DNA of 64,000 nucleotides from positions 70,185,113 to 70,249,112 of the forward strand of contig OZ034967.1 of NCBI GenBank assembly GCA_964030785.1, read 5' to 3'. The translations under genes were made by a program, and so were the position numbers. Positions 23,846-35,132 of the stretch are shown here, one piece after another (positions within the stretch are counted from its first letter, which is position 1; every line of letters begins with the position of its first letter). This stretch comes from Siderastrea siderea (lineage: Eukaryota; Cnidaria; Anthozoa; Scleractinia; Rhizangiidae). The notes beneath the pieces were generated by a model, which did not search any database, was not told where the DNA came from, and saw only the letters and a list, made by a program, of their open reading frames with translations.

Positions 23846-24840
23846 ATATTATCTCAAAACAACTCTACAAATCCTAGGAGCACATCGTCATAGAATATGC
23901 TCAATTAGGAACAGTACAATTTGAAATTTGTTATACGTGACACTCTTGACCTTGGGATGTAGTAGCTCTTCGCGTTTGAGCCAACTAGCGTCCTGTAAGG
24001 CGTTGCTCTTGAGGGAGATGTAGCTTGAAATGAAGCTTAATAACAGTTTAAAGTTATTCTAAGTGCGCCGAATGTGTATAATAGGAACGATGTCTTGTTC
24101 TTCCTGTCACTCTAATTATGTATATTGTTTAAGCCTTAGCTGGTGAAGTTTCAAAATTCATATCTTGAACCTGAACTGCCAGTCTTAACACACTTAACCT
24201 TGCCTTTGGACACGTAGTGTTATGCCTGACAGACTTGACCTTGGAATGTAGTAGCTGTTGCCTTTTCTGTCAATCAGAGCAGTGATAGAATTTGCTTTAC
24301 CTTGAGATTAATACCAGGATAAGAAATTCTTGCCTTCCTTACACGTCCTGCCACTGTGTATCCCTGGATCTGTTCACCGCTGAGAGCATAGCTGACATTA
24401 AATAAATAAACAAACAAATAATAAATAAATACATAAATAAGTAAATAAATAAATGAAATCATTTCTCACTTCATTAACAGTTCATGTACATAATTATTTC
24501 AGATATTCACATGTATTTACTTTCCATATGCTTAAGAGGAGTTCACAAATGGCCAGTGCCAAGTTTGCTTGATAGCTCAGCTAGTTAGAGCACTTCACCC
24601 TGACCCATATCACAGGGTCATGCCTACGCATCAATTTTGTCAGGGTCCTTATTACCGCGGTGGTCGTGGTCATTTATTACTTCACCTGCAGTTCATATAT
24701 ATGAACGTCTCAATAGGCAGTTGTATTCACATTCCTTTATTCTCTACTACAATATTAATTTTAATTAATTCTAATTTGTTCTCTATCTACGGGGTGAAAC
24801 GGTGTTCACAAATGGGGGGTGATCAGCTCAGCTCTCAGTT

Positions 24841-24912
24841 GGCTTGATAGCTCAGTTGGTTAGAGCACTGCACCGGTATCAGAGAGTCATGGGTTCGTGT
24901 CCCATTCAAGCC
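24841..24912 (+). repeat. tRNA-derived module, copy 3, B-box mutated
   Basis: Same 72-nt layout as copies 1 and 2, but the B-box reads GGTTCGTGTCC instead of GGTTCGAGTCC. The conserved A is lost, so pol III transcription of this copy is probably weakened. Confidence 0.6.
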
Positions 24913-25197
24913 TGAATTTTTTTTGAGGTTCTTTACTTTCAATGGCTTAACTTGATATCTTTAACTGTGATGGTCTTCATCATTTCCTGTAATCATGTCA
25001 GTTTTAAAAAACAATCTTTGAAATTAAATATACTATTTCAAGTATGTTTTTAGGTCAAAATTTTGTGAAAGTTTAGTGAAAATGGATTTCTGTGTCGAAT
25101 TATTTGCGTCTTTGGGTAAAACTATTTTAGTAGTTAGTTGCACAAATTTTCCTTAGCTGTGGCTTAAATTTAAAACGTTTTTCCCGTGGTTGTCATG

Positions 25198-26344
25198 TGA
25201 TGTGATGCTCCTGTTTTAAGAGGGTATCATTTGAGGTGGTGTCATTTGTGATGTGATTCTCCTAAGAGTCCTATTTGAGGTTAAAGTTGTGTTCCTGGAT
25301 TTGTTTGACGTGTACTTTTTTTAAGCACACAGGGTCTGTTTTATCCTGGTGCAACTTCATCCTAAACTTGAACAATACTGTCCTATTGTTCACCAGATCT
25401 CCCATCACCACAATAAATTGCCCAAAATATTATGTAAATAGAAATCACAACCAGGACAGCTCCTTTGGCTCTGTTGTTAGTTGAGATATTTTTAAAGGCA
25501 TCCTTTGAAGCTAGTGTTGGGCTATGGCAGGTGCCGCACTGTCAAGGGATGCGTTTGCTTCCCTATGTCATGTAGCAACACCACTTGTCTGGCCTATCCT
25601 CCCGAAGAGTTGTGTTGTGTGAACGGTACGAAAGCTCATCCATGCTCCCTCAGTGATGGCTCCTTGTTCATACACGTGTTCCAAGGAGTAGTTTTTTCCT
25701 TTTGAGTGGCTGCTTTGCTTGTTTTGAAAGCTTGAACCACCCTTCTTGAAGAAGAAATGATGCCCACAACCTAGCATTTTTTGGCGGTGAGGATGGGAGT
25801 TCTTCATCTTGGTTTTTTTTTTTCAAGAAAGGATTTATGGTTCCGATTGCTTCAAAGCGTGTGGGTAATTTTGCCTCTAAATCAGCTTCGAAAGTCCACT
25901 TTGAAAACTTCACTGCTGAGGTAATAATACTGTCATCATATCCTCCAGGAGGACTGAACATGGCCCAGTGACTTCCAAACGAATTCAGCAACAAATCCCA
26001 GTTGGCAGAATTTCTAGAAACGATGTGAAGTGCAATTGTTATGGCAACAGATGAATGGACGTGCACGTGGTTTTTCATCTTCTTTAGTTTAATGAAGAAA
26101 TATATGGAAAAAATAAATAAAAAAGTGCTTATCCATACCCCATCACATATGGTCTTTTTATTCAAACTACCTCAGAGTTGCCAAGTGATAGAATACTGGA
26201 ATCTGGTTGAGGTTTTATTTTTTCTCTTTAGCAAATCCCCTGTCATTAACCTGGCTTGACTGCTCCTCAGATCAATCGCCCAGATCAACATACCACCCAC
26301 ACTCAAAAATCTTACCAGGCCAACCAAACCTAAATAGTCCTTCC
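25198..26344. repeat. Tandem 3.5-kb unit, partial copy 3
   Basis: It follows copies 1 and 2 from the GGTTGTCATG start as far as CTAAATAGTCCTTCC, then leaves the alignment. It keeps the exon-like frame at 25821-26078. Confidence 0.75.
25821..26078 (-). pseudogene. Conserved exon-like frame, unit copy 3
   Basis: Third copy of the 86-codon frame, with M to F-type substitutions (HWAMFSPPGGYDDS). Because copy 3 is truncated after 26344, upstream exons are missing and this copy cannot encode the full protein. Confidence 0.35.
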
Positions 26345-27405
26345 CTTCTAAATAGTCCTTCCCTTTTCGGAATTTCCCTTTTTAATATTTTGTCTCTGGA
26401 ATGCTAAAAAACATGTTCCTGTTTAAAGACGATGATTCAACAGGACGTCTTTAAAAAGCATTCCCTTCTGTTCCCTAAAAATGAAACTTCCCATAGGTGG
26501 GTGTAGGGTGCAAGCCTTAATTAAGCATATGAAACGCTACCCCGACAATTGTGGCCAATTGATTTTGGGGCACTTCACTTTTTTCTCCCCTTTTTTGATA
26601 AAATGAAAATGGCTGTTAATTAATATGTTAAAAATACGTCTTAAAATCTCTCTCCCCCACCCCCCTTTCCAATGTTGGAGTCCACAGAGTGTACAAGATA
26701 TTCGAGACATTTTTGACTGCTGACTGTCAGCGTTGTTCGGGGATGGGCAATCTGTGTAAGTTGGTTTTGAGGAAAAAGTTGGTCGGTGTTCCATGGCTGG
26801 GAGGCAGTTTGTGGTACATGAAAGAATTGCTACACTACTTGTTCGCATTCTATTCTTGTTTTCTTGCTAATCGTCTGTCTGCTTGCCTCTCTTTCACTGG
26901 TATTCATGGCCACACGTATCTATGAAATGTCAAAAATATTCCTGCTCAACTCACTTTCGTACAAATAATAAATGAATATGAGAAGAAAAGTATTACAATA
27001 ATGATTACGATTACCTGCAATCAGTTGATCCTTCTTTTACAGAAACTCAATTCCAACCTGGAAGCATGGGTTTCCATGGTGTACATAAGGATGGTCAGTT
27101 GGCATTATAGGCTCGCCACCTGCAGTGTGGGCATGCACTGTGGTCGAAGTCGATCTTCGCCCTGTAAAACCATTTTCTCCAAACAGGATGGCTAGTTAAA
27201 GAGGGGAAGGGCTCAAATTGTGGAAGCGCCAGCCCACCCCAAGCACGTCAAGAAGCCCCACCCCCACCCCCCAAGTAGCCTGGAGGTTGACGGTTTGACG
27301 ATCAGCGCCGCGGTCTGTCTTACATTGAAGTTAAACTTCCTTCTCCAAAACAACTAAGAAAAGCTACCTTGGGGAGGGGAAGTTTAACGTATCCCATTCT
27401 AGCCC
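26345..27405. other. Host intergenic DNA
   Basis: Short tandem phrases (TAAATAGTCCTTCCC, twice near 26330-26356) mark the edge of the array. The rest shows no supported gene or repeat structure. Confidence 0.4.
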
Positions 27406-27608
27406 TTATGCAGACAACATTGGGTGTTGCACGCTAGGTGCCACACTCATAAAAACAGCTCTGTGAATGCTGAGCCTGTACTCGTCATTAGGGTTGTAGG
27501 TAGGCACCTGACGCCTTGCCAAGCTTGAGCTAGTGGGGTTCGCCTGGTTTTGTTCAACAAAAGACTTAAGGTCCGGGTCTGAGGGAAATGGCACTTCAAA
27601 ATGTACTT
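27406..27608 (-). CDS. Candidate 3'-terminal exon, host gene
   Basis: On the minus strand TTTGCTCCAG, a good acceptor, precedes an open frame of about 66 codons ending in TAA at 27406-27408. It reads PFPSDPDLKSFVEQNQ, then RRQVPTYNPNDEYRLS. Composition is protein-like and there is no stop until the end. The protein is not recognised. Upstream exons on the minus strand have not been located. Confidence 0.4.
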
Positions 27609-27705
27609 CTGGAGCAAATTACATATTCATCTTAGTGTTGGGATTGACCCAAAGGAGTTATTGTCATATGAGACCAGTATACAAAGGGAGTCCAGATCAG
27701 GCCCT

Positions 27706-27804
27706 AGTTGTTCAAAAGGTGGATAAGTGTTAGGGAAACCAATTGCGTTATCCACTGGATAGAGATTTATCCGGTCGATAGCGCTATCCAACTTTTGAAC
27801 AACT
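27706..27804. mobile_element. Short foldback element
   Basis: About 100 bp with inverted ends AGTTGTTCAAAAGGTGGATA and its near-complement, and internal GATAG/CTATC repeats. It looks like a high-copy palindromic MITE. Confidence 0.6.
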
Positions 27805-28399
27805 GGGGCCAGTATAACTGGACAATGTATAAAATACTTCCTGCTAACTAATAAGTTTATATCAGTGTTCTCTCTGCAAAAGTCCTCATTCGAAAGAGCC
27901 GAACAACTGAGTCTATCTTTCTCTTGGCGCGAAAACCTATGAAAAGATGAACAAATTAAGTTACAAACAAGTACACCGTAAACTTGAGCTTGTCTGGTAT
28001 CGGTTTGAGTAAAATAATTGAAGTACATACAAAGACGCTCTTAACAAAAGAAGTAAAGTCAAGGCTGCATCAATCTCTCGTTATTAACACATAAAAGCAC
28101 TGACCATTCAATTCTAGAAGCTTCTCCTTCAAGGCCAGTCAAGCCAGTAGAGCTGAAAGTTAGTCAATCCCAACAATTCAATTCGTCATCTTGCTTCGCG
28201 CAAGATTGTTGTTGTCATTGTTTAGGCTTTATCCACGGACGACAATCCCAAAAACTGCACATCTTCGAAATCGCTTCGAGCTGAATCTTAGCGTTTTCCT
28301 CAGTCGTCGGTAGCTTTCATTGTATATCAATATTAGCAAGGAAAATGTAAGTTTCATCGCTCAAACACCGCTCAAACACTTGACAAAGACCAAAGAGAC

Positions 28400-29664
28400 C
28401 AACCTCGTTCCCAGGGTCCTCTCTCTTCCTCCCTCGAGAAAGTACCCTGGTTTCGGCTGGTCACGTGGCACCCAAAATCTGGGTGCTAACAAGAATGTGC
28501 TACAGGGGAGGGGTAGCAAAGTGCAAGATTGTCACTAGTGTCAGATGGTGGAAAGTACCGGAGGTGATGTAAGCTTTTTCAGGAATATTTGTGGTGATAA
28601 GAACTCCTTTTATAGACAAGTATTTTTTCATTACATACGAACGTTCGACATCGAAGCGGTCCATGTTATTTTCGACTCAGAAAAACACGTTTACAAGTCT
28701 CTGAATCTGAAAACACTGTCGCTAACCATCGTCATAGTCAATGGAAGCCGGCACGAGTCACAACATAACAAATTTATAACAAGGAGAGCCGTCGGCTTTA
28801 CGCTTTACGGAGCTCGAAATGAAATGGAGTGTCAAGGATTAGGAAGGACTAATTTATTTTTGGCATCTCCAAGGAGCAGCAGAATTTTCGGCAACCGTAC
28901 ACAAGACAGACAAACGGCGCGATGGTAAAATCAGGTTAAATACGCCGCGCCAACCGACTGAAACCACCATTCTTGTAAGAATTTGAAGGTAATTTGTTTT
29001 ATTCCTGTCGAGTAGGGGAAATTGCTCTCACACCGCCGATTGACCGAAAAAAAATATAACTTTTTTTTCACCACAAAACAGTGACATGACAAAATGAATG
29101 AAAAATGTGCTAAACTAAAAGCATTTATAATTAAGAGCTTTATTGACAAGAAGGTTGTACTCTGGTCTGCAGGATTATACTATTACATTGAAGCTTGCAG
29201 ATAAAAATACACAAGTGCGGCGTGGGCTTTTATTATCAGAATTTTACTTGCATTATTAGGCCAATAAATAAAATATACAGCAAACAAATGAGTGCGTGAC
29301 ATTTTGTTCGGGCAATACGAGCAGCTTCTTATCAAACGCCTTCGGCAAATTCAAAACAGATCGAGCCTACCGTAAAATATTTTGTTGATGGGAAATCTGC
29401 ATCATTTGTGGTTCTGAAACACCGCAGATAGTAGACTGTATATTTTTTCAGCGTCCCTGTCTTTGAAAAAAAGTGAGCTAATGACTTCCATTCCTCTGTG
29501 TCCGTGCGAGTTTGAAAAGATTTGGATTCGCTTTTCCCTTCGCTTCTTGAAGAAAAGCGAGTCCACCCTAGTGGGGAGCTGTTTGCTTAAGGGAGACACG
29601 TGACCAGCCGAAACCAGGGTACTTTCTCGAGGGAGGAAGAGAGAGGACCCTGGGTACGAGGTTG
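28400..29664. mobile_element. TIR element with 9-bp target duplication (Mutator-like size)
   Basis: Inverted ends of about 68 bp begin CAACCTCGTTCCCAGGGTCC and are nearly identical. The 9-bp repeat CAAAGAGAC lies directly outside both ends (28391-28399 and 29665-29673). A 9-bp duplication is characteristic of Mutator-like elements. The 1,265-bp body shows no transposase domain, so it is probably non-autonomous. Confidence 0.75.
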
Positions 29665-29673
29665 CAAAGAGAC

Positions 29674-30058
29674 AAACATTCCGCGCGATTTGTGACTTCA
29701 TACGGCCCGCTTCCTCGGCCAACTCGTTCCCAGTCTTCGGAGACACGATTTTGGTCATCTTGGGTACTTTCAACGGCAAAAAAACGGAATTTTGTTTCTT
29801 GCCATCCAATCTCTCTTGCCATTTCGGAATTAACACATAATGAACTACCAAAATGTGCAAAAAATTTTTTTTAGTTCATAGGCACTTTAAGAGTGATAGA
29901 AAGCTGCCGAAATAGAGTTTTTGATCGTGTAAGCATTTACTGTATATGGAGTACTTCGCGATAAGAAGCGTGTAGTTTAAAGAGTACATGTGCTTCCTGT
30001 TATCGAAAATTCCATATACAGGATCATGCTGTTTGATAATGTAATGTTTTCTTTACTT
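29674..30058. other. Host intergenic DNA
   Basis: No supported exon. It has a modest inverted phrase TACTGTATATGGA ... TCCATATACAG at 29937-30021. Confidence 0.3.
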
Positions 30059-30325
30059 TTACTGACCCACCAGTTTTGAAATAAACTCCAAAAAGATAAA
30101 GTTAAAGAGCAGTGTAAAAAACATGTGATCTACAGAATGTCTGTCAGTGAAGCATTGAGGGCATATGTCATTATCAGATATTTTGGCTTTAAAGAGGCTA
30201 ACTGTTGTTGGAAGAATATTGTGAATAATAGTATATTGAAACAATGATATCTTTAAGTCATTTGTTATCTGGAAGGGCAATAGGAATACCTTAATTAAGT
30301 TCGTCTGACTGTTTTTGTCCATCAC
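30059..30325 (-). pseudogene. Non-LTR retrotransposon remnant, C-terminal zinc region
   Basis: The frame contains FQYTIIHNILPT, then KISDNDICPQCFTDRHSVDH and MFFT. This is the arrangement of the zf-RVT segment that follows reverse transcriptase in LINE-type elements (helix, CPxC, HxxxH-like). The expected trailing cysteine/tryptophan part is altered and no reverse transcriptase lies upstream, so it is a short, truncated fossil. Confidence 0.6.
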
Positions 30326-30420
30326 ATTTTACCAGTTTGCATTAGCTGGGTAGAACGTGTTGCTCAATCCAAAAACAGTCATATGAACTTAATTGAGACA
30401 AATGTGAGCTTATTAATAAT

Positions 30421-30563
30421 GGTAATAGGACTGAGTGGAGTCCAATTCGGTCTGTAATCATACGAGTGATTAACAAAATCGGGCGACCGCGTAGCGGGAG
30501 TTCGATTTGTTTAATCACGAGTATGATTACAGACCGAATTGGATGACACGAAGTCCTGTTACC
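30421..30563. repeat. Foldback repeat
   Basis: Two arms of about 61 bp, starting GGTAATAGGACTGAGTGGAG, are inverted copies around a short centre (about 30482-30502). It is non-coding. Confidence 0.65.
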
Positions 30564-30565
30564 AG

Positions 30566-30840
30566 TTAATCATATCTATAACAAAATTTGAGAAAGAAAA
30601 AGGAGAAAACGTACCGGAGAAGGAATAGACAACAGTTTTATTTGCGAAATACGTTTAAAAAGAAAGCTTATTCAAGTGTAACTGATCCATTAGCGCGCGC
30701 ACTCTGACGCGTACTGTCCAATTACTTAGGCATGACGCGTACACTGTCCAATTACACTGTCCAACTGTCCTGTTAATGCTCAAATCATGGCTGGTGATAA
30801 CCAATCAGATTCGAGAATTTTGTTATAGTTATGATTATGA
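30566..30840. repeat. Short inverted-repeat element
   Basis: TTAATCATATCTATAACAAA at the left pairs with the right end near 30812-30838. A TATGAACTTAATTG phrase occurs at 30382 and 30836. The interior has three copies of TGTCCAATTAC-like phrases. Confidence 0.45.
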
Positions 30841-31211
30841 ACTTAATTGGCTCATCTCATGCAAAGTTCAACGTTTGACCTGGGCCTAAGGAATATTCAA
30901 AACTCACTTGTCTCGTGAACATGCCTGCACTGTAGCAAGCTTTCCCTAAAGGGCTTAACTGTACAATACCCCGTCACTTTGAAACGATACCCCTGAAACA
31001 GTGGCTACGTGGCTACATGGCTATGCAGCCACTATCCCCATAGCTGCATAGCCGCGTAGCCGCTAAACAGAGTACTGTAGCTCTGTACAGCGCCATAGCC
31101 AGACTTTTCTGATAACTGAGGCAATTCTGAACCGAAGGTGCTAGCTTTTAGAGGGTATGGAGGCATGCTCCACCAAAACATTTCGAAATCCTAGATGTTT
31201 GGAAATGCCCT

Positions 31212-32609
31212 TTTTAGTGTTTGACCTTGGAGTGTACCTTTTGAAATCAAAATTTCGCATAGAAGATCAACTTCGATTTCCTTGATACTACACCACCTTT
31301 TCAACAGAGCGTTTTCAAGTAAATCATGATTCATTTTTTACGGGCTGATTTTGGTCATTCCTGCAATTTTCTCCAGTATTTCAAGAAAGATAAAACTTAG
31401 CACTTTCTCTTTTCAGTTGAAAGATCTTTTATGATAGCAAAACATTCTTAATGTACATTGAGCTTCCTAGGTGGCTGCGATTTTAAGATATTTATATTTA
31501 AAAACTGCTAAAATGCAGCACAAATCAGTCCAAAAGTTCGTAATTTGCATAAATAGAAATATTTCTAAACTGCCCTTACAGATATTTCGTTTCAATTGAT
31601 TGCTGTTAGAATAATAATTCTTATTGATGTTCCAGCTAGTTTTAGGCTGAATAAACATTTCTGTTATTAGATTAGAAGGCTGAATCTCGGTCAAGTTTCA
31701 GTCGTTATTAACTTTCAAAGAGCAACAGTTTTATTTTGTTTTTCCTGGTCTATTTCGCGGTTATTCATGTGCAATGAATATTTATACTGCGCTTGTGTCC
31801 TCCCGTGCGTTTATAATTCCTTCTCATGGTAAAAAAATATTCGTCTTCTGAGCTTGTTTCTCGTTATTTTTTGGCCCCAGTGTAATGCCGTCGTGGGCGT
31901 TAACATGTCTGCAATCCGTAATTAAGAATGCTTAAACGTCATTCAGTATTTAAAGACTAATGGCAAAGAGTCTCCAGGAACAAGTTCAGAAGACGAACGT
32001 TTTTTATTATTATGAGAACGAATTATAAATGCACGACAGGACACAAGCGCAGCGTGTATAAATATTCACTGCACGTGAATAACGGTGAAAAAGACCAGGA
32101 AAAACAAAATAAAACTGTTGCTCGTTGAAAGTTAATAACGACTGAAACGTGACCGAGATTTAGCCTTCTTATCTAACAAACAAAATGTTTATTCCGCATA
32201 AAACTTGCTGGAACATCAAAACTTTTATCTTTCTTGAAATATTGGAGAAAATTGCAGGAATGACCAAAATAAGCCCGTAAAAAATGAATCATGATTTACT
32301 TGAAAACGCTCTTACAGATTTTTCTCTAATTTCGTATACAAGCTGTGTAGGTTGAGTTGTTGAAATAGCTCAAGTTTCGTCACAATGTGTGTAACTAGTT
32401 TTCGAGATATTCGACATTATTTAAAATGAGGGGTTGTCCATTACCCATTACCCTTGTGACAGCTGTTGCTAGGAAACCAAAGAGAACATAAATTTTGGTC
32501 ATATGTTGAAAAGGTGGTGTAGTATCAAGTTAATCGAAGTTTATCTTCTATGCGTAATTTTGATTTCAAAAGATACACTCCAAGGTCAAAAAAACTGTTG
32601 CAAGCCTCC
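31212..32609. mobile_element. Rearranged TTAA-type element with long inverted arms
   Basis: The right end, ending GCCTCC followed by TTAA (32610-32613), matches the right end of the element at 38887-39820. The left arm starts near CCTTGGAGTGTACC but lacks the terminal GGAGGC. The arms of about 600 bp (about 31212-31810 and 31995-32609) are inverted copies of each other, so the whole looks like a head-to-head fusion of two copies. Confidence 0.55.
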
Positions 32610-32613
32610 TTAA

Positions 32614-33453
32614 ATAATTTATATTTCTACTTAAGCTTTTAACCACAAGGCAAAAGGTTTACCGAGGCAACTGCCTTGGTTGCCTCAATACTGGCTACGG
32701 GCCTGTCTGTATATAAGTAGCTGAGTAGCCTCGTAGCCATATAGTCCTGTAGCCGCATGGCTGCTTAGCCACGTAAAACATATACAGTATATCTATTTAT
32801 TGTTCTTAGAACACACTAAAAAAGGAAGAAGAGTGGGAAACAAAAATGAGTGCATGGTACCCAGGTTTCTTAAGAGTGCAGCTTCAAAGTGCCAGGGTAT
32901 TCAGTAATTACTTCCCCTAAAGGAAACTGTAGCATGAGATTTTTCAAGATAGCTGCTATAGGAAACAAAAGATTTTGTTTTGGACATCATGCACCTAACT
33001 GAAGACAAAAAACATCATTCTCACTTCTTTCCAGGTCATATTCCTTTTCCACCTCCATCTTGTATAACACCTCTCATGGGACAGTGCCTTTAAATATCAT
33101 GCATATATAGCCTGTTCCAGGCTCCGAAATAGTGGGGGAAAGCGTGAATTGAGAAAAAGAGCGCGAAAAAAAAGTGAAGGCGCCACCGCCCCCATTTTCC
33201 CAGATCCTGCGCGTCTTGTTTTCGCGTCCCCTTTCTAATTTTCATCCCGTCCCACTACAAATTTATCATTTTTTACTAGTGTAAGAAGGGAGATAAACTA
33301 GAAAGGGATAACCTCCTTTATCGCCTTTTCACTTTTTCGTGATTGAAATCGTGAATAAACAGTTATTATTATTAACGTGCACTGAAAGGGACAACAACGT
33401 CGTTTTGATTTGAGTTACAACACCCAAGAGGTGTGACAAAAATGATGGATCAA
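32614..33453. other. Host intergenic DNA with repeat debris
   Basis: Holds a TAGCC/GGCTA-rich patch at 32700-32775 that is complementary in style to one at 31005-31075. A block at about 33109-33245 (TTCCAGGCTCCGAAATAGTG onward) resembles a high-copy genomic repeat. No gene seen. Confidence 0.35.
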
Positions 33454-33691
33454 CTCCGTAAAAACTAAAATCTTAAATTAAGACGTTTTTTCGTCTTAGA
33501 GACTGGTGCCTAGATAAGATGCGCATTTGTATTAAATTAAGATTCGTCGCCTTACTTTAAGATGATAAATCGTCTTAGAACAAGATGTAAACCTCTTAAT
33601 TTTAGTTGCCTGACATCTTAAACACGAGGTGCCTAGATAAGATGGGTTTTTGTCTTAATTTAATATTTCAACTCCTCTTATTTTTTCGGAG
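33454..33691. mobile_element. Small TIR element rich in CTTAA/TTAAG
   Basis: It starts CTCCGTAAAAACTAAAATCT and ends in TTTTTTCGGAG. The same end sequence in inverted form occurs at about 40203-40235. The interior is made of CTTAATTTAAGA-type phrases. Non-coding. Confidence 0.5.
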
Positions 33692-35132
33692 ACCGTTACA
33701 TTTCAAAAATTGATTGCGCGTATTCTTTTTTCGCGTCGCGGCTTGCCCGCTCAGTAAAACGAGAATGAACAGATAACCGCAAAACATATTTTAACCAAAA
33801 ACGCTTTATTATACCACTGAATTAAAATAATTCAGCTCAAACACAAAAGGAAAGATAGAACAACAAGCTCATCACCGTATCTTTGCTTTTTTGCGGCCCT
33901 TTGCCAGTCGTCTTTGCATGCATTCATGCTGAGCTTTTCAGTGGCGAAGAAAGGAAAAAGCGTCAAATATGGCTGAATACGTCTTCCTGAAGATTTTCTT
34001 TTGATGGTACAGATCCGTTGCTTGTGTATATTTTTCCCAACAGTTACCATTACATCTTCTTCTCAGTAAACCTTTGGACAAACTGTCTTTGAACTTCACA
34101 GACATTCTTTCCGTTTTATCGACCCAAGTCTTCAGCATTAAATAATGTATGTATTCACCAACACCAGTTGAAAAATATGTCACTGCATGCCACAACAATC
34201 TACGGGCATAAAAATGTTAAATTGAACCGAAGAAGTCATGGAATTCATGCCGTGTTGGTCTGTTCAACGAATTGAGTCAAGCCAAAAACGTGGCTGTTTC
34301 CTCTGCAGTACGCATTTTGGATCGAAACTAACCAATCACAGGAGGGCAGCAGAACTTTCGATCCAGGAAGGGGGGGGGGGGGGGGGGGCTGGCAGCGAGG
34401 CCTGGAACCGAGTTGACATGATCGCTCCAGTAAAGAAATTTGGCCGAGTAGGACTGTGTACTAATTTTATTCCAAACAAACATGGCGGTGGTGAGGAAAG
34501 AGAATTAGCCGAATTAGCCTTTCCTTGGTGTACGCGCGTTTGTGTTGGTTCAGCATTATTTCCGTTATTCCAAGTTTAAACATTCAAGGGAAGGCTTCAA
34601 TCGCTTTTTTTTACCTTTTTTCTATCTGATTTGGTTGCCCTTTCTGCTTTTTCTGGTACTGATTTTACGAGTTTTGAAGCATTTTCTGACACATTTCACA
34701 GCGGCCCGTTTCGCTCTCCTCTTTCACTAAGAATTGTCGCTCGAGACTTTGTCCTTGTTTCATTTACATACACTGTAGATTTTTCTTTCTTTATAGGAAC
34801 TACCCAGGAGGAGTCAACAATTAATTGTGGAGGTTTGTTGATCCAAATAATGTTCTCTTTTGCCCAAGTTATGTTACAACCTTACAGTCTACAAGAGGTT
34901 TTTTATGTACAGTTCTCTAGAATCCTTAAGTGGTGAAAAGCTGAGAGGTGATGTTTACAACACTTTGCTCTTTGACTTGGCCAAGTGAGTCACAGATATT
35001 GCCAACAGTGTGTAGGTATACCTGATAATAAAGCTCATTATTTTGGAGAAAAGGTTGCCAGGTTGCTCAACTGACAGCAATACTTCAGCCAGTCATTTCA
35101 CATATTTACTTGGCGACCTTGGCTTCATATAT
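33692..35132. other. Host intergenic DNA
   Basis: Contains a long G tract at 34370-34388. The open frames (for example 33938-34198 minus and 34631-34936 plus) show no domain or splice context I can support. Confidence 0.35.

Larger units (their letters stand above)
14500..25197. repeat. Tandem 3.5-kb unit, copy 2, split by a retrotransposon
   Basis: Copy 2 runs 14500-16698 and resumes at 23851 after the BEL/Pao insertion and its target duplication. Without the insertion it is about 3.55 kb. The uninterrupted site in copy 1 (CATCATATTCTCGC near 13166) shows the empty target. The exon-like minus-strand frames are kept at 16112-16294, 15764-15964, 15138-15395 and about 14880-15065. Confidence 0.75.
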
